From: Lantana camara
Lineage: Eukaryota > Streptophyta > Magnoliopsida > Lamiales > Verbenaceae
Direction: 5' to 3'
Length of the DNA stretch: 64,000 nt
Assembly: GCA_037501455.1 (NCBI GenBank)
Contig: CM074863.1
Span: 12,520,001-12,584,000 of the forward strand
The notes beneath the pieces are model-generated. The model saw only the letters and a list, made by a program, of their open reading frames with translations, was not told the origin of the DNA and made no database searches. Position 1 is the stretch's first letter; every line of letters starts with the position of its first letter. The position numbers and the translations under genes were made by a program. Shown piece by piece: positions 53,590-64,000 of this stretch.

Positions 53590-54405
53590 AGAAATTTCTT
53601 CAGTTATCTCCTTTAATGTAGAAAAATAATTTTCATGGATGAAACGTGAAAAATAGCTCAAGAAAGAAGATAATATATTGTAAATTTTCCGCCACAGCTA
53701 CCTTCAAACGGTGATTCCTCCGTCAATACTCCGTCTTATCACCTGCTACCATAGCCGAAATCTTTCTCTTGAAGAGTACTACAATGCCCATGCCTTGTTT
53801 GTCTCGATTAGCCACCGAAATCGCTGGACAAAGGGCTGGAACATGCACTGCCACTGTCGCTCGCGCCGCTGCTATCTTCGTCGGCCGATATCTCCATCAC
53901 CAGGCCGTTTCAGGCCATGAGACCATCTCTAAGTTGTAGATCTCGTCGAGAAGTTCGATTTGCATACCAATTTCGCTGGATTCCGTTGTCGGATTAGGCC
54001 GAACGAGGCTGTCAAAGTTGTTGTTAATTTTTAGTCGCGATTTCGAAACTTTGATCGACCATATCTCCTTCGTCGTTGGTCGGATTTTGATTTTGTCTTA
54101 GTCATTGTGATCGTTGTCTCGAGATCTTCGATTTTGACTATTCGTTTGCGTAAATCAGTTGCCGGACGAAAAAATTGTAGTTCTTGGGGTGAAGGAATGC
54201 CGACAGAGAGGGTGAGAGAAGAGAGAGAAAGCTTCTGTTTCTTCAATGCAACAAGGACATTATGACATTTTCACATGTTTTAAGGGGTTTACAAAAAATA
54301 CGTTGAGTATTGGGGATCTAAAACAGTGGCATTTCAACTTAGGGGGTTTTGAAAAAGTCTTTAGCCTTACTAGGGACCATTCATTAATTTGCCGATAATA
54401 ATAAC

Positions 54406-54451
<46 letters not shown>

Positions 54452-55653
54452 TTTTTATCACGCTCTTCTGAAAGAAAAAAAAACTCCGTCTCGTGATGCT
54501 AGCAAACCAAACAAGACTTGTCCAACTTACGTAACCAAAATTGAGACATACAAACAATTGGGGATTTGAAAAGACCAAGCAACATGATAGACAGAGTACA
54601 CAAATTCTCCCATGTTGAAAATCAAAACCATATTATACATTCTCAAATTGTGGGGGGCTGCGGCGAACACGGCACGCCCCCCATTTTAATTTCCAAGTCT
54701 TTTCACCATCTAGACGATTCCTCTTTTATTGTTTTGTTACATGTACCTTTCAACACTCTTTTGTCTTTCTTACCATCTTTACATATGCAATTGGCCACTA
54801 CAAGTAACTCACACTTGATGGAAATTAACTCCCAAGTTGTGAACGTGTTAAACACACCATCTAAATTTCATTACGTTCAATTTGTGTGATTAGTCTTCTT
54901 TGGATTGTCCCATATTAAGGATGATTGTGTACTTATCTTGATCAAATCGAATGAGATGGGACATGCGGCACTTCGACAAACGCTCGATCTTCTATCCTTA
55001 GGAATCGCACTTGATACATGTGTGTGATAACTTTTGGAAAGTTTGAATTATTGTCTTTACAGCTAATGAGATGTGCTTTGGAAAGAACATCATTAACAAT
55101 TTGAAATGCTTAAGATTCTATGTCTTTCCCTTTCATGTAATAATCCATGTTGTTCTTTGATATCTTCCTATTCTTTTTCCAATTACTCGAGTCATGATAT
55201 GCACCCAACTATCAAGTCTTCTTGTTTGGCTTCGAGAATCTTGAACTCTTTAATATTTCTATCTAAATTAGCACGCTCTTTCAAAAATTTTAGTAGCTTG
55301 ACTTGGTCCAAATTCAGTTTAGTCGACCCAATCAATTATTTAATTGATTATTTTTTTTAAATTTTTGTTTATTATATTAATTTAATCGAATGAAACTATA
55401 AATTAAATTTACCTCAAAAAATAGACAAAATATGATTTGTACTTCATTTTAATATTCACGATAGTTTTATATGAAATCGTGTAAAATATTAAGTGAATAA
55501 TTTATTGATATAAAAATTGAAAAACATATAGAGGAATTACCCCAAAGAAATTTTCTTTTTATTCCGTCGAGGAAATATTACAAGGAATACTGGTCCAAAA
55601 ATTTGAAATTTTATGACATAAATAGCACAAATTCAAAACTCTGTATATATATG
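53590..55653. other. Non-coding region of mixed repeats, origin unclear
   Basis: 53690-54240 is GC-richer, with CGTCGGCCGATATCTCC and similar sequence. Its minus strand reads like a CT-rich leader (near 54230) followed by a short frame, which looks like the edge of a dispersed repeat, not a gene. (AAT)n microsatellite at 54394-54452. About 54880-55330 reads on the minus strand as decayed coding-like sequence (KLNLDQVKLLKFLKERANLD) with stops; family not recognised. Confidence 0.4.
54394..54452 (+). repeat. (AAT)n microsatellite
   Basis: An almost uninterrupted run of AAT/ATA triplets, about 19 units. Confidence 0.95.
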
Positions 55654-56843
55654 TGATCGAGCCAAATCTCCGCTTGCTGTCCGATCGGAAAACCGTGCTA
55701 CGATCACTCTATTTATTGATTGGAAAATCGCCGCCTAACTGCTAGAAATCTGCAAGGGTCGAAGGAAACGTGAGCTCGAGGTCAACTCGGGGAAGGAGCG
55801 GGTGAGACCCGGGTTGGCACTCCGATGCTCAAGTCAGGATCAAGTGATACGAGTCGAATGATTGAGCGGTAAAAAGAGGTAGGTGAGAAAACTTCCCGTG
55901 CAATAAATGCGGAGGTTATATATATATATGGTGAAGAGAGAGAAGTAACCGTCTCGACGTATCGGTGCGGGGAGCTGACAGGTGCCCCACTATTGCCTTG
56001 CATTTAATGCGTGGTCGGCCACTCAATTGAGAATTGGATAGTGGACCGGTGTGTGGCAGGTCGAGGGGTTTGGGTCGAGGGAATTGGTCGGGGAGCCTGA
56101 CTCTGGGTCGAGGACTAAGGCAGTAAAATTATGGGCGGTAACTGGAAGACCGACCTAACGATCGAGGAGCAGCATTCGATCGGACAGGTGGAATGTGGTG
56201 ATTGGTCCAGCAGAGCGGCGGGCGCGAGCCACGTCAATATGCATTAGTCGTTTTAATCTTTATTTAAAATATATCGAGAAAAGGTCTTTGACATAGCAGG
56301 ACCCACTCGATTGACGTGGCGTCATCGCTAATTGACACTTGTATCACTGATTATTCCTCGACCTCGCACTTCCTCCTACCTTTCGGTCGAGAGGGTCATC
56401 CTTGTTAATCCAACAAGAAAGTTATCTTATCGACCTAGAGATGCTACGTGGTCACATAGGATTCTCAGAGAAAGAGTCGACCAAAAATTTAATACACCTT
56501 TCTAAGTGGGGCAACTGACAACCTAAGGCACTTCCACACCAACTTTCACCTTCACTACGGTTAATAGTATAAATACTCCATATTTAATCTGGTAAGTAAG
56601 CATCTTAAATATCATATTTATTGCACTTTCATTCAACCTCCTTCTCAATCTTGTAATTCGATCATTAACTTGAGCGTAAGAATGTCAACAAGAGTAAAAC
56701 CCTCACTCACTACAAATTAGTTTCGATCTCACGTTTCCTCATCACTTCAGAGATCAATCCAAGAACCAAATTCCCTTATACAAATTTTAAATGGTCAAGT
56801 CAATCCTCACTTGAGCTTCTCGGTTCAAGATTTGGCTCAATCA
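55654..56843. mobile_element. 1.19-kb element of two LTR-like halves in inverted orientation
   Basis: Ends: TGATCGAGCCAAATCT on the left; the complement of the right end is TGATTGAGCCAAATCT (15 of 16). Inside, the right half reads on the plus strand as the R-U5 part of a gypsy-type LTR: AGTATAAATACTCC near 56566, then ACTTGAGCGTAAGAATGTC near 56669, then CTCACGTTTCC. The left half, read on the minus strand, shows the same order: TATATATAACC, then ACTTGAGCATCGGAGTGCCA near 55830, then CTCACGTTTCC. GGGGCA-CTG-CA blocks near 55985 and 56505 also correspond. So it is a palindrome of diverged LTR halves. No target duplication was found, and it is GC-richer than its surroundings. Confidence 0.68.
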
Positions 56844-57582
56844 GGCTTCATTCAAGATTGTCCCTATAACTATTTAATGATTCAATAATATTGGTAAACA
56901 TCAACATGATATATAAGATGATACTGACATCAGTGGAGGAGACCATGATACAATATAAACGTATCTAACATGTTGCTATATAATTTCACATTTCTATTCT
57001 TTTTATTTGGCTTTTGGGGATCACAACTCTAAATTATTTGCGATAGCCCCACCTTTTTTCCTACTCATATGGTCATCGTCTCATCGATGATATCAAAACT
57101 AATAAAGACAATAAAAATATTTAATTAAATAATAATAATTATAAAACAGGACAAATTGGTTCATACTATACTACACAAAAACATGATAAATATCTCTTTC
57201 AACCAACTGTGCGGAGACTGGAGAGCTGCAATCAAATTTATCGTGTCCATCTAATTAATAGAAGTGCAGCGTTACACGCATGTTTTTGTGTCTTTTATTT
57301 ATATTCACGCATCTTCTAAAATTTTAATGTTTGAAAATATATAAAGGAATTCAATTGAAAAGTAAACTAATAATTACTCATAAACAACGATTTGTCACAG
57401 CGTGGCACTAAATTTTTAGTGTATTTATTATGCTCTCAAGACTATAGATACCTTTGGAGAACAAATATTGGAGTTTAATACACTCGCTTATCCAATTATA
57501 TTTAATTCTTATTTTCCACTGAGAGATATTGAGAACAAAAAAACTTGAAAGGAACGATTAAATTCAATTTAAATTTTTCATC

Positions 57583-57952
57583 CGGATAATTCCTCAAAAA
57601 TTCCCAAGTGTAAACTGAATTTCCTTTTCACTCCCCAGTTTTCACTCCCCAATTGAAAAACAAAATTTCTTTTCACTCCCCAAGGTTGTATAATAATTCA
57701 GGAATTGCGTACAATTTTTAGGGAATTGCTTATAAAAACCCCGGAATCTCGTATATACGAGATTCCGGGATTTTTATACGCAATTCACTAAAAAATGTAC
57801 GCAATTCCTAAAGACAATGTACGAACATGTACTATTTGTGGGGACCTAAAAGGAATTTTGTTTTTCAATTGGGGATTGAATGGGAACTTTTTCAAAATTG
57901 GGGACCTAAAAGGAATTTTTTCAACTTTTTGGTACTATTCAAATATTTTCCC
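57583..57952. mobile_element. Foldback MITE, 370 bp, relative of 5557-5948
   Basis: Its centre is the palindrome GGAATCTCGTATATACGAGA near 57743, with CAATTC blocks on both sides. Subterminal sequences match the element at 5557-5948: AGTACCAAAAAGTTGAAAAA versus AGTACCTAAAAGTTGAAAAA, and AATTCC-C-AAAAAT-CCCAA. Flanking 9-mers TTTTTCATC and TTTTTCACC (57574-57582, 57953-57961) differ at one base. Confidence 0.7.
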
Positions 57953-57961
57953 TTTTTCACC

Positions 57962-59860
57962 AAAAACAAAATTCAATTTAAAATATTATTTTTATAATTT
58001 ATTACAAAAAAGAATTATAGATGGCGTAAAAATTAGCATGAAGTTGTATGGACATGGCAGACAAGACGTCAAGACCCATCTTTGGTCAGGTACTACGTAA
58101 GGGACCACGACACTCCCCATGGGACCCGCCGTATTGTACACTTTCTCTGGGCCCCACTTAAGTATCTATTATTTCTAATATATTTTCTAATTTCTAGTAA
58201 TAAATTAATGACGTCTTTAATGACCTTTTTCTTTTTCTAGAGAGTTGCTAACTTGCTATATATTCGTCATGGGAAATTCTTGGCTGAGTCGGGTGTGGGC
58301 CCCAATTCCTACACCCGGTTCTAATATATAAATAAAAAAATATTTTATTTGATTGGTCATCAATCATCCCACTTGTATATTACAATCTCTCACTACCATT
58401 GCTGTGTACCTGTGGCTATACCAATCAATTAACCTTCTTAATTTAGTGATTATGCTAGTTTAATTGAACAAATTTATAATTTAGTTTGGGTTATTAGATA
58501 TTATTAGTGGGGAAACATGTGGGTTCTGGTTGGAAGCTCTTTGATCTCATAAAAAATGGAATATACGAAAATATTATAATTTATAACCATTTGAAGTATG
58601 AAAAGCAAATTACTCAGGAGCCCTTCAACTTTCTAAAAACTATTTTATGTCGATGGCGTTAAGATTTTTGTCTTGATACATGTGTAACTTGGCTTAAGAG
58701 ATAAAGAGCTATAATCCAAAATCACAAGGAACTGATGTTAGTGACCTAAATAATATTCCAACAATTACCTAAATGGGACAAAATAATATTCGAACAATTA
58801 CGTACATCCCAACTAAGTTTTATAATAAATTTAGATGTATAAACGGTTGTGACTAGCTACGTGTTCATCTGATAGGAGCCTTCAATAACTAATTAAATTT
58901 GATCTAATGAGATGTATACAAGTACTTTTTACTCATATTGGTAATTCGATTTCATTTAATTTGTTGACGAATCATTTGATCTTGCCTTTAACTTTAAAGA
59001 AATAAATATTTGATGCATTTCAAGTGAAGATGAAGAGGAATCCAAACCCATCACCGATTAAAACTCTGTCACGTGAAATGCAGGTGCATATCACGACTGA
59101 CGAGCCTCACTAACATGCTTTGTCACTTCAATTCCAATTTTCCCTTAAAAATGAAGATTATTTTTTAAAAAAATGTTAAAAGCACAGAGAGAGAATGAAA
59201 GGACATAATGGGCAATTGCAATTCTACTTCTTGGCCAAGCTAGTATAATAATAAATTGATATTGTATTTATTAAGTAATTGATAAAAAAATTTAAAAAAT
59301 ACCCAATTATATAGAAAATACTGTTTAGAAAGAATTATTAAAATTCGTAAAATTTGTCTATGCCTCTTTAGACCTAAAAAAACGTAAATATATTATCAAT
59401 TGAGTCGAATTTAAATTAAAAATTTTATATGACAAGCCACTTTATGCCCCCATTTGTCAACCATGATTTACCACCATATGCATCTTTTTAGAATATTTAC
59501 CACCAAAAAGAAAAGAAAGAAAAATCCCGTCCTTTCAAAAGGACAAGAAATGCCCACTTCTCCATTTCTTTATCTTTTTAAACCTTTAGAAAAAATACTA
59601 AAAATAGAATATTATATATATGGGCACTTTTACTTTTTCCAACTTCTATCACATCTTTAAAATATTCTAATATTAAATTAGAGGCAACACGTCCTAGACT
59701 CCTAGTTACAATAGAATAGGGAACCAAAATGAGAAACCCTAAAATCCGCCTTCATTTTCTTTTTAACGTTGCCCCCTAGTCTATTCCTGTTTTACCTTTA
59801 CACCCCTAATATTTCCTACTACTCATTTCTAACCCCAACAAAAGGGGAAATTTTAAATTA
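57962..59860. other. AT-rich spacer
   Basis: No gene or defined repeat was recognised. The last 200 bases are the likely 3' flank of the gene at 59861-60385. Confidence 0.5.
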
Positions 59861-60385
59861 CTACATGAAAAGCTCTGACTGCAGGACTGTATAGTAATTA
59901 GCAGCCTCGTCTTCAAACTCCCACAATCCATTTTCGCTCAAACCAAAGGGAAAATTTTCTCCAGATTTCAAATTCTCAACATTATTTTCATCTCCAGATC
60001 CGTTCGGAATCCCGAGCTCGTCGTCAGAGGCTTCTAGAAGATGCCTCATGACGGATTTAACGTCGTCGTCTCCCTCGGCGGTGGCTCCGTCGCGGTGAGA
60101 CGGCTCCGCCCCTTCCGCCGCCGCGGACGGCAGGGAATCGAGGTCGAAGGCGGTGGCGGAGTCGTCGCAGCTAGTGGAGGAGGAGAGCTCTTGCTGGAGA
60201 GTTGAGAATATCGCCGACAAATCTCGGCTCATCAGCTCGTGGCTGGGCTCCTGACTCGGCTCCCCATCCTCTTCCTCGTCGAGGATGTTGAGTATGTTGT
60301 TGTACGGCTTCTGGCGCTTAGAATCCGAGCTTGAATCGTCGTCAAACTCATCATCTCTGAGGCGCTTTGATGGAGTTTCCGCCAT
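59861..60385 (-). CDS. Acidic, probably nuclear protein of unknown function, single exon
   Basis: A 174-residue frame starts MAETPSKRLRDDEFDDDSSS. Two basic clusters near the N-terminus (KRLR, SDSKRQK) could be a nuclear localisation signal. The rest is rich in Asp, Glu and Ser with clear blocks: NNILNILDEEED, DLSAIFSTLQQELSS, DDDVKSVMRHLLEASDDELG and a C-terminal LWEFEDEAANYYTVLQSELF. The last block, ending at the stop, looks conserved and may be the functional part, perhaps an acidic activation or interaction motif. GC content and codon use are higher than the surroundings, as in the other real genes here. A TATA box stands 146 bp upstream of the ATG. I cannot assign a family with confidence. 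Confidence 0.82.
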   Translation of the reverse strand: MAETPSKRLRDDEFDDDSSSDSKRQKPYNNILNILDEEEDGEPSQEPSHELMSRDLSAIFSTLQQELSSSTSCDDSATAFDLDSLPSAAAEGAEPSHRDGATAEGDDDVKSVMRHLLEASDDELGIPNGSGDENNVENLKSGENFPFGLSENGLWEFEDEAANYYTVLQSELFM

Positions 60386-60480
60386 TGGAGAAGCAGAGAA
60401 GCTTACAAAAGAGGTTAGTAATAAGATGTGGTTAATTAATTAATTATTAATTTAAAGGGATGCAGGTAACATATAGGTTT

Positions 60481-60714
60481 AGAGAGAGAGAAAGGAAGGG
60501 AGGTAAGGAGAGAGAGAGGAGGGATGGAAAGGTTTATATAGAGGGAAGGGGGAGAAGAGTTTTGGGTCAAAATGAGTAAAGAGAGAGGGTGAGAATAATT
60601 TAATGGTACTATTTTTCATTTTCTTTTTCTCGCATCGGTTTCTGTTTCCGTGTGTGAGAGAGAAAGTTGATGTTGACAGATAGAGAGAGAAAGAGACAAT
60701 ATGCGTGGTGCGTA

Positions 60715-60740
<26 letters not shown>
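60481..60740. promoter_or_regulatory. Promoter region of the acidic protein gene with GA and GT repeats
   Basis: On the minus strand CTATATAAACC (60541-60531) is a good plant TATA box. Between it and the gene lies a CT-rich leader (GA-rich on plus, 60481-60530). Further upstream is a (TG)n tract at 60715-60738. CT-rich leaders of this type are common in plant genes. Confidence 0.65.
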
Positions 60741-60745
<5 letters not shown>

Positions 60746-61073
60746 AGCAAAGTTGATGATGCTTTGACAAGAAATTAAAGTAAATGGAAAAAAGTTAAAG
60801 CATTGGCGTTAGTGTGTGCTAATAAGCTTTATTATTTCTTTAGTACACTACTTTTTCTATCCCGGCATGCCAAAGTTAGTAGTATATAGATATATGGTGA
60901 TTTATATCCGTTCATAATCCTATTGGGTCACCGTGTGAAAATACTTGAAATGAACTATTCTACTTTTATGAATGCAAGATATCAAAAATTTTAGATCTCA
61001 CTTCACTGCATTTAATCTGGCTTATATTTGTTATTTGGTTCCTCGGGTGTTTTTAAATTTTACATTAATTATA

Positions 61074-61416
61074 GAACAAATTATATTTTTGGTTTCACAT
61101 GATGGGTCAGTTATAATTTTGGTCACGTTCTTTCAGATTTAGACAAATTTAGTTTCGTTAGTTTCAATTTATTGCAATTTTAGTCCCACCGTTAAAAAAT
61201 GGATGGAAAATTGAATTTTACCGTTAAAAAATGAACAGTGCATTTCCCCCCAAAATTAGACTTCACGGCAAAATTCAATTTTCCAACCATTTTTTAACGG
61301 TGGGAGTAAAATTATAATAAATTGAAATTAACGGGATTAAATTTATCTAATTCTGAAAGAATGAGATCAAAATTGCAACTAGCTCAATCCTATGGAACAA
61401 AAAATATAATTTGTTC
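61074..61416. mobile_element. Foldback MITE, 343 bp, perfect 9-bp target duplication
   Basis: Inverted ends GAACAAATTATATTTTTGGT and GAACAAATTATATTTTTTGT, flanked by TTAATTATA at 61065-61073 and 61417-61425. Inner arms match too (AACGTGACC-type and CTTTCAGA blocks, and AACGGTGGGA against TCCCACCGTT). It has no coding capacity. Mutator-like by target length. Confidence 0.88.
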
Positions 61417-61619
61417 TTAATTATATAACAAATTTAAAATAGTTTTATCTCGTTATATTAATTTGAATAAACTAAATTTAAATTAGAATCTCTGATTGAC
61501 ACCATTTAGTGACGTATTTAACAGTTTGATACTATATTAACTTAATTAAAAAATTTATATCAGAGTTTATGAAAAGATTTATAGGAAAGTGGTTTGACAT
61601 CAAACCTAAATGGATGCTA

Positions 61620-64000
61620 TAGGAAAAAAAAAAAATGAAACTATCAAAAGAATTAATATTATGTCACAATCATGTACAAATACATTATAATATGAATATG
61701 AATATAATTATATTACAGTCTACACCGGTATTTTTGGATGTGTATGTATATTATTAGCAGGGCACATAAATTTTTGCATTTTTTTTTCCTAATAATAAAT
61801 AAGAGAAATAGCTAGGTAGTGATTTGAGTTGATATGTTGGACAATCATATGTACCTACCCTGGAAAGTTCGGTTGAAGTTTCCTTCATATAGATTTTAAA
61901 TTAGTTGTTAAATCGTGAAGGTCACTTGTTCAATTTAAGAGGCCGCACTCGCACACGAGCAATTGCAGGGCAATTTAAATGCTTGAAATTTTAGGTACTA
62001 TTTTGGTTTTACATGTGCAAAACCCTAATCCCTTCTCTCTCAAAGGTCACATGATATTTCGAAACCAATTTGGTATGTGTCACGCATTTAATATTTAGTT
62101 AGTTTTTAATTAATTAAGATTATTTGTAACTAGATCGTCACGTCTAACTATAACTTGCTTCAAATTTAATCCATAATATAATATGCTAGTCCAACTTTTC
62201 TAAGAAATTTGGCTATCGTAGAATATCATCATAAAGGAAATATTGCGATATTTTAGACAATTGTGATACTTGAAGCTACGGGCCAAAGTCCTCCAACTAC
62301 TTCTTTTCATATTTTATGGGTTAGGGAAGTATGTCATATGAGAAAGAGAAAATTAAATATAATGAAATTTTTGTCTAGAAATTTCATAAATAAAATCTTG
62401 TTTGATTTTTTTTTTTTTTTCAGAAATACCATGTTAAAATTGTTTGAAGTAAACATTTTGTTTAGTAGCATTAAATTAATGAAAATTTTAGATGGGAGTT
62501 GGAAAAGTTAGAATTTTTATATATCTCATTTGATATCATCGTTTCTAGTGAAGTTATTTAAAGTTATGTGACATTAACTTCCTAAAAACCCAATTCTAAG
62601 GTATGAATTTACAGTATTTAAAGATGGAGTAATTCTAATGTGAGTTTAGCTCGATCAAATACTTAGAGATGAATTATCTCTCATATATTATGTGATTCAT
62701 AGAATTTTTTTTTTTTTTAAAAAAAGAATAATTAACAAATATAAAACAGTAATCATTTGATTTATTGAGATTCAATTAGATTGATTTGAATTAAAAAAAT
62801 TTAGTTGCTCCAAGAAATGTCGTGATTTCTAGATATACAAAATGAACACGACACATGATGACACATGTTAAGAGACAGAATCCAAATATATAATTTGGAA
62901 CTAGTATAAGGTGCTATACAAATTAGTTTTTAACTTTATATAAATCTAATCATGAAGTTAATCGGAAAATGTTATAAACTTATGGAACTATGACATTTTC
63001 TTGTTCTTTCTCTATTTCCTGTCTTTTCAAACAATTTCCGCGATTTTATCCTACAATATTTTAATTCTTTTTGTTTATGTAGATTTGCAGGTCATAAAAT
63101 ATAGTCCCGAGTCCCCACGTCTTTCATCTTGAGTAGGTATGTGTAATTAGGTTAATTTATGAGTGATGCAGAACCGCATAGTTTCACTATCTTGTGTCGT
63201 CAGATGAAATTTCGAGTTTCTGAATTATAATTATTAAATAAGTTAAGATTAGATGGCGACAAAAGAGACTGTAAATTACTCAGAAACTTCGAAAGAAAAA
63301 GACAGCATGCCTTAAAATACTCTTTTCTAGGAAAATATTTAATTAATAATTGCTTTAAATTCAGTTATATTTTATGCATTTATATGACGTGAAGAGTTGG
63401 CCTCAATATATAATTATTTTAGGAAATTAAAAATTTGTTACAATAATATACCCCATTTTATATTTTTCACTTTAATTTGATATTTTCAAATCCTAAAATT
63501 TATTATTTTGATCAAATTCCTGTCGGATTCCTAATTTCTCCCTCTACGTGGCTGCCTGAATGTCACGTGAAAATTAAGGATTCGGCTGGATTTGACCAAA
63601 ATTATAAAATTTTGGGAGTAATTGTCCCTAAAATTAAAAATGTCAAATTAAAGTTAAAAAATATAAAACGAGTGTATTATTGTCCCAGATTTATAATTTT
63701 CCAATTTTTTAATTTTTAAGGAATACGTCTTATAATTAGCGATGGACTCGTTTAGATGAAAAAAAATAAGTTTACCTGTGCATTCAAAATTAAGAAAATG
63801 TGAAACTATAAGTATTTGATGGGATTTTCCACCGACACGATGATACAATTTTTTAAAGAATTTTTATATAAAAAGTGTCGGGTATAATATTTGAAATAAT
63901 ATATACAAATTTTTTAAAAAGCTTTTAAGTGAAAAATATTTAATATAATATTTGATATAATATAATATTTTTAAAATTATTCATATATTAGAGGCACGCC
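61620..64000 (-). repeat. Right arm of the inverted duplication, cut by the window edge
   Basis: This is the reverse complement of 6471-10355 without the three MITEs found there. It keeps the shared MITE (about 63430-63720), the CTTGAAGTTTCC and GACTCGGGACTATATTTTAT blocks, and a truncated version of the same domain-less ORF (62263-62511). It probably continues beyond 64000. Confidence 0.9.

Overview
This is a window of plant nuclear DNA, most likely from a eudicot. Genes have short GT-AG introns and AT-rich spacers. Their products are plant-specific or plant-typical: an HVA22-like protein, a PH-RCC1-FYVE-BRX (PRAF) protein, a GAMETE CELL DEFECTIVE 1-like mitochondrial protein and cytosolic uS4/RPS9. 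About two thirds of the window is transposon-derived. I cannot name the species.

Layout. 1-3.0 kb: part of an L1-type LINE on the minus strand, cut by the window edge, lying inside a putative Helitron 5' end. 4.0-6.0 kb: a hAT-type MITE, a SINE, a short tandem repeat and a foldback MITE. 6.47-10.36 kb: left arm of a diverged inverted duplication whose partner occupies 61.6-64.0 kb. The left arm carries three MITE insertions missing from the right arm, so the right arm gives the empty sites. 10.4-12 kb: a LINE RNase H remnant, a 172-bp tandem repeat and an array of four short hairpins. 12.2-20.9 kb: coding core of a decayed autonomous Helitron on the minus strand (N-terminal domain, Rep, PIF1-like helicase, RPA70-like gene). 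24.4-30.7 kb: a second putative Helitron on the plus strand, carrying a 515-bp tandem repeat and a tandemly duplicated LINE 3' region.

31.7-45.1 kb is the gene island: HVA22-like (+), PRAF (+), GCD1-like (-) and uS4 (+). PRAF and GCD1-like converge. GCD1-like and uS4 diverge from a shared 0.95-kb region holding telo-box and site II elements typical of ribosomal protein promoters. 46.5-57 kb is accessory again: a cysteine protease pseudogene, a GTGTCC-rich TIR element, a foldback element built from 42-bp and 61-bp minisatellites with a 3.3-kb solo LTR nested in it, and a 1.19-kb element made of two LTR-like halves in inverted orientation. A single-exon gene for an acidic, probably nuclear protein (-) lies at 59.9-60.4 kb, followed by a MITE and the right inverted arm.

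The genes in the island are ordinary housekeeping or stress genes and do not form a pathway together. The unusual content is structural: nested palindromes, hairpin arrays, a minisatellite foldback element, and natural empty-site controls that date the insertions relative to each other. All calls come from reading the sequence by eye; no database search was run.
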